From Candidatus Bathyarchaeota archaeon (GTDB taxonomy: Archaea > Thermoproteota > Bathyarchaeia > RBG-16-48-13 > GCA-020355125), in NCBI GenBank assembly GCA_026014905.1, contig JAOZHK010000074.1, positions 1 through 5,643 of the forward strand: DNA of 5,643 nt, given 5' to 3'. Shown here piece by piece: positions 1 to 4,352 of this stretch. Position 1 is the stretch's first letter. Every line of letters begins with the position of its first letter. Made by a program: the position numbers and the translations under genes. Below the pieces are notes generated by a model that was not told where the DNA came from, ran no database searches, and worked only from the letters and a program-made list of their open reading frames with translations.

Positions 1-272
1 TTACCGCAGGACATACCGAAACCGGACGTACGCCAATTTTCTTACCAAATGATCGAGCTGCCATTAGGATGGCATTACAGACCAGCGTCCCGATGCACGC
101 CACAACCGCTCGAGTAATACGGATTAAAAACACGCTTCAATTGGCAACACTCTGGGTCTCTGAGAGCTTGAAATCTGAAATAGAGCAACATCCCGATCGA
201 TATGATCACCTCCATATTCAAGGCGAGCTCCAAGAACTCCAGTTTGATATCCTCGGAAATCTCGCGCGATAA
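1..272 (+). CDS. C-terminal end of a possible LarA-like (DUF2088) nickel-pincer isomerase family protein (5' partial)
   Basis: The frame is open from the left edge (first full codon at 3) to a TAA at 270-272, giving about 89 codons, so the gene starts outside the window. An ATG at 69 is in frame, but there is no stop upstream of it and the residues before it (…PIFLPNDRAAIRMALQT) read as normal coding sequence, so I treat it as internal. The stretch around ARVIRIKNTLQLATLWVSE, followed by a tail ending FDILGNLAR, resembles from memory the extreme C-terminus of archaeal and bacterial proteins annotated as lactate racemase domain (DUF2088) proteins. The catalytic part that would bind the nickel-pincer cofactor is not in the window, so neither activity nor substrate can be judged. 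Reality of the coding frame is likely; the family call is tentative. It is followed by a 143-bp gap before the next gene on the same strand. Confidence 0.5.
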   Translation, partial: TAGHTETGRTPIFLPNDRAAIRMALQTSVPMHATTARVIRIKNTLQLATLWVSESLKSEIEQHPDRYDHLHIQGELQELQFDILGNLAR

Positions 273-321
273 TCGTAACAAGCGGAACACTCGCGTGGAG
301 CAGGGACTTGTGGATCATAAC

Positions 322-330
322 TTTTATATA
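322..330 (+). promoter_or_regulatory. Archaeal TATA box, probable promoter of the MFS transporter gene
   Basis: TTTTATATA matches the archaeal TATA-box consensus (TTTATATA). Transcription would be expected about 25 bp downstream, near 350-358, leaving a leader of roughly 60 nt before the GTG at 416. No clear purine-rich BRE lies upstream, so the call rests on the TATA element and its intergenic position. Confidence 0.5.
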
Positions 331-415
331 GACTCATCGGGATAGACACGCGCTCAGACAGTCTATGCTATCTTTTGAGGCTACTGATTATTCGCTGCGA
401 CACAAGATCTAGTGC

Positions 416-1609
416 GTGGAAAGTATGGGGGCGTCGATTATTGATCGTTCACTACGAATTTTTTTCGTGGCGAGCCTCATGTTTTCTCTTTCGAGAACAT
501 TAGTTGATTCCCTATTTCCCCTGTATTTACAAGATCTGGGAGCGCAAGCCACAGAGATCAGTCTCATTGTCACATCAGCAGGTCTGATCGCAACCGCGTG
601 TATGAGCTTTTCACCCCTTTTAACCCAGAAATATGGTGTGAAGAAAATGTTGATGATCAGTGGAGGGTTGAGTGTTCTCCCGCCACTCGCGCTTTCTTTC
701 GTGGATCAATGGAGTTTCGCGACGCCTTGGACGATTCTGCATCAGGTGATCTTTGCTATCCATCTTCCTGCGAGGATGCTTTTCATCGCCGAGCAGAGTC
801 GACAAGGTGCGGTGGGACGCGTGTTTGGATATATGAATCTTGTCTGGCCTATCGCGAGTATTATCGGTCCCCTGATAGGAGGCGTTGTTGCGGATATGTG
901 GGGATGGACCCCGGTCTTCTATCTGGAAGTCGCGATCGCGCTCGTAGGAATCGTACCACTCCTTCACCTACCTGAGGGTACGAGGACGCCACGAACGGAT
1001 CAATCTCACGAACCATCATATTTAGATCTGTTAAGGCATCCGTCACTACAGAAATCGTTAGCGGGATTCACAGTATCACAATTTCTCTCGTCGGCAAGCA
1101 TCGGATTGGCTAACCTGGTGATTCCGCTCTATTTAACCAGTAACTTTGGTTTTACGAAAGCAGCCGTCGGTATCTTTTTCTCGATCGGAGGGGGGGTGTC
1201 CACACTCATCACGCAGATCCCCAGCGGATATTTTACGGATAGAATTGGAGGAAAATCGATGATGTTACGGGCATTGTCGATTATTCCGATCGCGTTGTGC
1301 GTGTATCCCTTTGTTACAGACAGTGTCCTTCTGCTTGTTTTGTATATGGCGGTGTCCGGGTTTAGAAGTGCGACGTGGCCGGCCTCGATGGCATACATCA
1401 TTACACTCGTGTCTACCCAGATGCGGGGAGTCGCGATTGGGATCCGCCAGATCGCGAATCGACTGGGGTTCACATTAGGTCCATTTCTCGGGGGCGTACT
1501 GTGGCAATATTCTGATCCCGTCGTTACGTTTCTGGTTGCGAGTGGGATCTCTTTCATCTCGGTGTTAGCGATATATCCGATTGACGACCCCATGATAAAA
1601 AAAGAATAA
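416..1609 (+). CDS. Major facilitator superfamily (MFS) transporter, 12 TM
   Basis: This 397-residue integral membrane protein has the usual MFS length and a hydrophobic profile that fits twelve helices, with two six-helix halves joined by a hydrophilic loop near residues 185-212. The motif GYFTDRIGGK (271-280) is the loop 8-9 copy of MFS motif A; the loop 2-3 copy (LLTQKYGVKK, 68-77) is degenerate. The halves show the expected pseudo-symmetry: GRVFGYMNLVWPIASIIGPLIGG (134-156 region) mirrors the stretch ending LGFTLGPFLGG (350-360). It should move a small molecule across the cytoplasmic membrane by secondary transport; the substrate, and whether it is uptake or efflux, cannot be read from the sequence. 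The start is GTG at 416, only two codons after an in-frame TAG at 410-412; ATG at 425 is an equally possible start, and neither has a convincing Shine-Dalgarno. A seven-G run at 1190-1196 lies in frame. It converges on the RAM-domain gene 191 bp downstream. Confidence 0.93.
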   Translation: MESMGASIIDRSLRIFFVASLMFSLSRTLVDSLFPLYLQDLGAQATEISLIVTSAGLIATACMSFSPLLTQKYGVKKMLMISGGLSVLPPLALSFVDQWSFATPWTILHQVIFAIHLPARMLFIAEQSRQGAVGRVFGYMNLVWPIASIIGPLIGGVVADMWGWTPVFYLEVAIALVGIVPLLHLPEGTRTPRTDQSHEPSYLDLLRHPSLQKSLAGFTVSQFLSSASIGLANLVIPLYLTSNFGFTKAAVGIFFSIGGGVSTLITQIPSGYFTDRIGGKSMMLRALSIIPIALCVYPFVTDSVLLLVLYMAVSGFRSATWPASMAYIITLVSTQMRGVAIGIRQIANRLGFTLGPFLGGVLWQYSDPVVTFLVASGISFISVLAIYPIDDPMIKKE

Positions 1610-1800
1610 CGAAATTCCGCAATCCGATACAGCAATCTAGCTTCGTAAGCGCGCGCCATCTACAAAGTCAACATCCAACGATGAACACGCAGAATCATTC
1701 GCTCCTGTATTGAAGGGAATGCGCGCGTGTAAAATGATACAGCATTATGACTTGATATCCGCTATCAGAAAGGATCCAATGTTGTCCTCGTAAGGCTGAG
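1610..1800. other. Convergent intergenic region without a recognisable gene
   Basis: This stretch separates the 3' ends of the MFS gene and the RAM-domain gene. It has no ORF of useful length, no tRNA-like fold I could trace and no clear oligo-T terminator on either strand. Small structures seen are a 5-bp inverted repeat TGATA-tccgc-TATCA (1753-1767), a 9-nt direct repeat GATACAGCA (1626-1634 and 1736-1744), and two short GC-alternating runs (1649-1657 and 1721-1727). None is strong enough to call a functional element. Confidence 0.5.
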
Positions 1801-2301
1801 TTAGCTTACGTCCTTGACTAAGCAGGTCAGAGTACTTTCTAAACCAGTGACACTTGTCTGAATATTCAAGATGATACGTTCTAAGTCAGCTATGTTCTTG
1901 GCTCTGATTGGACAGATTACGTCGTACGGGCCAAAAACGGAGTCTGCGGATATCACCTCGGGACAGGCAAGGACACCGCGTCGGACATTTTCTAGTTTTT
2001 CAGGGCGAGTGTTCAAGAAGATGATGGCAAAGGGAGCTTCCATTAAGGAAGGTCCCTCCTGAATCACGACAAATGTTAAGGTTTTAGTAATTAAACCTTC
2101 ACCTTCACCAATCAGTCTGATAGGATTGAACCATTTTCCAATGAATTCATCGAGGCTTTCCAGCTGGCTTAGTTCGATAAGGATATCGATGGGACCAAAT
2201 AACTGGAAAATGTGTCCTTGTGGAATCTGTAATGATTGGAGTTTATCTCGCACCTGTGTTGAGGACCCAACTTTACATGAAAGGCCTAAGTAAACTTTCA
2301 T
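1801..2301 (-). CDS. Stand-alone tandem RAM-domain protein (Lrp/AsnC effector-binding domains, no HTH)
   Basis: The 166-residue product contains two copies of the RAM (Lrp/AsnC C-terminal ligand-binding) fold: about residues 2-81 and 89-164. Each has the characteristic beta strand with FGPxD (LFGPIDILIEL, 34-44; VFGPYDVICPI, 122-132) and a closing strand after a Gly-Leu (ITKTLTFVVI, 71-80; ESTLTCLV, 155-162). Classic Lrp/AsnC regulators have one N-terminal helix-turn-helix plus one RAM domain; here there is no helix-turn-helix and no room for one. RAM-only proteins are known as small-ligand (often amino-acid) sensors that form ring-like oligomers, sometimes with full-length Lrp partners. It is thus likely a soluble effector-binding protein that cannot bind DNA by itself in the Lrp manner. 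The ATG at 2301 lies about 33 bp from a strong TATA box, so the mRNA would have a leader of about 10 nt, consistent with the lack of a Shine-Dalgarno. It is divergent from the coiled-coil gene. Confidence 0.85.
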   Translation of the reverse strand: MKVYLGLSCKVGSSTQVRDKLQSLQIPQGHIFQLFGPIDILIELSQLESLDEFIGKWFNPIRLIGEGEGLITKTLTFVVIQEGPSLMEAPFAIIFLNTRPEKLENVRRGVLACPEVISADSVFGPYDVICPIRAKNIADLERIILNIQTSVTGLESTLTCLVKDVS

Positions 2302-2334
2302 ATTTCGCTTCTATCATGTAAGATGGGTGGAACG

Positions 2335-2342
2335 TATATAAA
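2335..2342 (-). promoter_or_regulatory. Archaeal TATA box for the RAM-domain gene
   Basis: On the minus strand this reads TTTATATA, preceded by ATACAA, an A-rich stretch acceptable as a BRE. A start site about 25 bp downstream would fall near 2310-2313, roughly 10 nt before the ATG at 2301, giving a nearly leaderless transcript. Confidence 0.65.
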
Positions 2343-2420
2343 TTGTATTCTAAAAGAAAGTAACAATAATTATTTTAATATTATTTTTTAATGTATTCAG
2401 AATTGTCTATTTAACATCAT

Positions 2421-2434
2421 TACGCGCGCGCGTA
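2421..2434. repeat. 14-bp perfect GC-alternating palindrome (candidate operator)
   Basis: TACGCGCGCGCGTA is identical to its reverse complement and sits in an otherwise AT-rich intergenic region, 30 bp before the first possible start of the coiled-coil gene. It overlaps a second short palindrome TACGTA (2433-2438). Position near the expected start site would suit a repressor site, but no regulator is identified, and alternating CG tracts also occur elsewhere in the window. Confidence 0.35.
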
Positions 2435-2456
2435 CGTAAATTATGGTACTGTAGCT

Positions 2457-2464
2457 TACGCGTA
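2457..2464. repeat. 8-bp palindrome TACGCGTA, related to the one at 2421
   Basis: TACGCGTA shares the TACGCG/CGCGTA ends of the palindrome at 2421-2434 and starts 36 bp after it. Its last base is the A of the ATG at 2464, so if that is the true start the site overlaps the translation or transcription start. The pairing of the two sites is the only reason to list it. Confidence 0.3.
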
Positions 2465-2931
2465 TGCTGAGGAACAAAAGAAATATAAAGCAAAGACCAA
2501 GTATCGAGGAAGCAGGTAGGTTCACGACGTTGAGTGAAATGCATCTCGGTGAGATCCTCGAAATCATCGTTTTAATCGCGATAGCCTTGGAGCTATATGC
2601 ACTCTACCGTCATTCGAAACTTGATCATCGCATTGATCAACATGTGCTGGAAACCGATAAGCTGCTTGAAAAAACGGATGGTATGATTGAAAATCTCGAA
2701 CAACACCTTACTGATTTTGATAACCACCTGTCTGAGCATTCACAGCTTGATGAACGTCTTGATCAACATGTACTAGATACAGATGACCACCTAACCAAAA
2801 CTGATTTGTCAATTGAAAACCTTGATAGGCACCTCGTTAGTTTTGAGAAGAGCTTAGCACAGCTAGATGCGCATCTGATCAGGCTCGATGAGCATATCGA
2901 TAATCTGGAAGAAAGAGAGAAAAAAGAGTGA
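2464..2931 (+). CDS. Small single-TM protein with duplicated coiled-coil domain, function unknown
   Basis: The 155-residue product has a basic N-terminus, one hydrophobic helix at about residues 28-48 (ILEIIVLIAIALELYALY), and then a long, highly charged helical region to the C-terminus. That region is built of heptads with a recurring L/F-[DE]-x-H-L/I pattern (LEQHL, FDNHL, LDRHL, LDAHL, LDEHI). Residues 53-90 and 95-132 are an internal duplication with a 42-residue (six-heptad) offset and about 22 of 38 identical positions. It is most likely a membrane-anchored parallel coiled coil. I do not recognise a named family, although short TM-plus-(LDEHI)n proteins occur in archaeal genomes. The start is uncertain: ATG at 2464 has no Shine-Dalgarno; ATG at 2539 (residue 26) begins just before the membrane helix and would give a more usual N-terminus. 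It ends 4 bp before the end of the convergent hdrB, so the two genes have nearly touching 3' ends but no evident shared role. Confidence 0.75.
   Translation: MLRNKRNIKQRPSIEEAGRFTTLSEMHLGEILEIIVLIAIALELYALYRHSKLDHRIDQHVLETDKLLEKTDGMIENLEQHLTDFDNHLSEHSQLDERLDQHVLDTDDHLTKTDLSIENLDRHLVSFEKSLAQLDAHLIRLDEHIDNLEEREKKE
2620..2859 (+). repeat. Internal coding duplication in the coiled-coil gene (two units, 126-bp period)
   Basis: Unit 1 covers about 2620-2733 and unit 2 about 2746-2859. They still share DNA-level identity, for example TTGATCAACATGT in both, as well as the protein pattern LDxRxDQHVLxTD and IENLxxHL. The 42-codon offset is exactly six heptads, so the duplication preserves coiled-coil register. 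Confidence 0.8.
2907..2925 (-). terminator. Possible oligo-T terminator of the hdrACB unit, inside the convergent gene
   Basis: Read on the minus strand just beyond the hdrB stop, the sequence is CTC then T6 (2925-2920), followed by a pyrimidine-rich CTCTCTTTC. Archaeal RNA polymerase terminates at such U-tracts without needing a hairpin. The same bases encode the lysine/glutamate-rich C-terminus of the coiled-coil protein on the other strand, so the T-tract could also be a by-product of that composition. Confidence 0.4.
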
Positions 2932-2935
2932 GTGG

Positions 2936-3811
2936 TTACATGATTCGCTGCAGCAGGGAGTTGGCTTTAATTCGCCGGTTTCCGATCGCGATCTCTTTTG
3001 GATCAATGCCAAATGCGAGGCAGAGTAATTCGGGATAATGCAGCACAGGGATATTATAGTTTTCATTGAATTTCCGGTTGAGTTGAAGCTGCCCAATATC
3101 GAGCGCAACAAAGCAGAAGGGACAGACGGTAGTAATGCAATCCGCTTGGGCATTTGACACATTCGCTATTTTATCGCGTGCAATTTCGAGGGCCAGATCA
3201 TCTTCATAGCCACGAAGGAGACCTCCACAGCACTTTTTCTTATTTAAATAATCGATGCTTTGGGCTCCGGTCGCTTCGACTAAGTTATCTAGAATTTGTG
3301 GGCGTTCAGGATCATCAAACTTAAGGAGTGCGCTGGGTCGTAAAACGTGGCAGCCATAGAATGAGGCGACGCGTATACCTTTCAAGGATTTAACGACGTT
3401 TTGGGAGATGGTGGGTAATCCAATGTCGTCGGTAAGGACTTGTAAATAATGCTTGACTTCTTGAGTACCTTTGTATTCTTTGCCTGTTTTCGCGAGAATC
3501 TTATTGACCTCGTCCTTGAGATGAGCATCTTGTTTTAAACGTGCGTTCACACCAGCTAATGATTGAAAGCAGCCACCACAGATCGTCACAATATCCAGAT
3601 TTTGCTCTTCAGCAAGACAGATATTGTAGGCTCCAATTGCTGTACTCGTTTTAAGCTCGACGGATTCAATGGGGGGTGGTGCGCAACACGTCGCATTAGC
3701 GAGTTCAACAAGATCGACACCGAGATGGCCTAGGGCTTTTCGAGTCGATAACTCATGGTTGGGTTGCCGTGCTGGGATGGTACAACCCAAATAGAGTGCA
3801 TAACTTGTCAT
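2936..3811 (-). CDS. hdrB: Heterodisulfide reductase subunit B (HdrB), two CCG domains
   Basis: The 291-residue product is the catalytic subunit of the cytosolic Hdr complex, which in methanogens reduces the CoM-S-S-CoB disulfide. Both cysteine-rich CCG domains are complete: C10, C42-C43, C78-x2-C81 in the first, and C154, C194-C195, C230-x2-C233 in the second. In the solved methanogen complex these sets hold the two noncubane [4Fe-4S] clusters that carry out disulfide cleavage, so the active site is expected to be functional. Length is normal for HdrB. The ATG at 3811 overlaps the hdrC stop as ATGA and is preceded by AAAGGAGAA about 10 nt upstream, which supports this start and translational coupling. 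It is the last gene of the unit; the TAA is 4 bp from the end of the convergent coiled-coil gene. If the host is not a methanogen the substrate need not be CoM-S-S-CoB; it could be another disulfide or a different acceptor. Confidence 0.95.
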   Translation of the reverse strand: MTSYALYLGCTIPARQPNHELSTRKALGHLGVDLVELANATCCAPPPIESVELKTSTAIGAYNICLAEEQNLDIVTICGGCFQSLAGVNARLKQDAHLKDEVNKILAKTGKEYKGTQEVKHYLQVLTDDIGLPTISQNVVKSLKGIRVASFYGCHVLRPSALLKFDDPERPQILDNLVEATGAQSIDYLNKKKCCGGLLRGYEDDLALEIARDKIANVSNAQADCITTVCPFCFVALDIGQLQLNRKFNENYNIPVLHYPELLCLAFGIDPKEIAIGNRRIKANSLLQRIM

Positions 3812-4335
3812 TCGCTATTCTTCTCCTTTGCATTTTCAACATTTTGTTTGAAATCAGTCGCTGAGATAATTTTACTCAAGGCTTCGACGTCCACCTCCAT
3901 CAAGGGAGGTAACCCTGATCGTTCACGGCGTCGAATAGTAAAGCTCGCAATGGGCACGACTCGCCCGCTTTCTGCGAGGTTGGAGGCCATCTCAATGAAG
4001 GCTTGTGGCACACGTTTTTCTTTGAGGGCCATATTTCGAAGCGCATAAATGATATCTGCGATCTCGATTTCTTGGGGGCAGCGTTCTTGGCAATTGAAAC
4101 AGCTGGTACAGAGCCAGATTGAGCCTTCATTCAAGACTTTTTCTTTGTTCCCAAGAATTGCGTCTTTAAGAATGGTTCGGGGATTGAAACGTTTCGTTAA
4201 CCGTGCAACGGGACAACTGCTCGCGCAGGTTCCACATTGGTAGCAGAGGGTGAGGGTTTCACCACCGAGGCGATGCATAACGTCTTGATAAAATGTTGGG
4301 CTGCTGGGACTTATTCGGCCTTTAACTTCGACCAC
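3808..4335 (-). CDS. hdrC: Heterodisulfide reductase subunit C (HdrC), 2x[4Fe-4S] ferredoxin-like
   Basis: The 175-residue product has two classical cluster motifs CxxCxxCxxxCP: C31, C34, C37, C41 and C76, C79, C82, C86. These bind the two [4Fe-4S] clusters that pass electrons from HdrA to the catalytic HdrB. The C-terminal part with GRVVPIASFTIRRRERSGLPP (127-147 region) is also typical of HdrC. Length is close to normal and no transmembrane segment is present, so it is the soluble HdrABC type and not the membrane HdrDE type. The start is a GTG at 4335, supported by GGTGAT six nt upstream (4347-4342); the nearby ATG at 4343 is out of frame. The gene begins 17 nt after the hdrA stop and its TGA overlaps the hdrB ATG by four bases, so the three genes are very probably co-transcribed. 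Confidence 0.94.
   Translation of the reverse strand: MVEVKGRISPSSPTFYQDVMHRLGGETLTLCYQCGTCASSCPVARLTKRFNPRTILKDAILGNKEKVLNEGSIWLCTSCFNCQERCPQEIEIADIIYALRNMALKEKRVPQAFIEMASNLAESGRVVPIASFTIRRRERSGLPPLMEVDVEALSKIISATDFKQNVENAKEKNSE
3822..3829 (-). promoter_or_regulatory. Shine-Dalgarno of hdrB, within the hdrC coding end
   Basis: On the minus strand AAAGGAGA lies about 10 nt before the hdrB ATG at 3811, inside the last codons of hdrC. Together with the ATGA overlap it indicates coupled translation of hdrC and hdrB. Confidence 0.65.
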
Positions 4336-4341
4336 AGTTTC

Positions 4342-4347
4342 ATCACC
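4342..4347 (-). promoter_or_regulatory. Shine-Dalgarno GGTGAT that fixes the GTG start of hdrC
   Basis: On the minus strand the short hdrA-hdrC gap reads TAAGGTGATGAAACTGTGG. GGTGAT is complementary to the archaeal 16S rRNA 3' end and stands six nt before the GTG, deciding the start codon. Confidence 0.75.
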
Positions 4348-4352
4348 TTATA

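Noticed and set aside
932..939. GCGATCGC, the cyanobacterial HIP1 octamer
   Set aside because: A single copy inside the MFS coding sequence, explained by Ala-Ile-Ala codons; the rest of the window is archaeal in character.
598..975. Overlapping open frames on both strands within the MFS gene
   Set aside because: Products are rich in Arg, Ser and Cys with no domain pattern, as expected for out-of-frame reading of the transporter.
1190..1196. Run of seven G in the MFS gene as a programmed frameshift or phase-variation site
   Set aside because: The reading frame is intact through the run and both sides encode continuous MFS sequence; a single short run is not sufficient.
1129..1659. A 176-codon open frame on the minus strand across the end of the MFS gene
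   Set aside because: It lies antisense to a clear MFS coding sequence, its product has no recognisable domain, and the opposite strand has strong family motifs. It is a shadow frame.
1626..1744. Direct repeat GATACAGCA with nearby GC-alternating runs
   Set aside because: A single 9-nt match over 110 bp, with the GC runs in opposite order relative to it, is not evidence of a duplication or an attachment site.
1753..1767. Inverted repeat TGATA-tccgc-TATCA as a terminator
   Set aside because: The stem is only 5 bp, AT-rich and not followed by a T-tract on either strand.
2365..2390. AT-rich palindromic stretch including AATAATTATT as an origin element or hairpin
   Set aside because: Low-complexity AT sequence makes such palindromes likely by chance, and there are no repeated origin boxes or replication genes near it.
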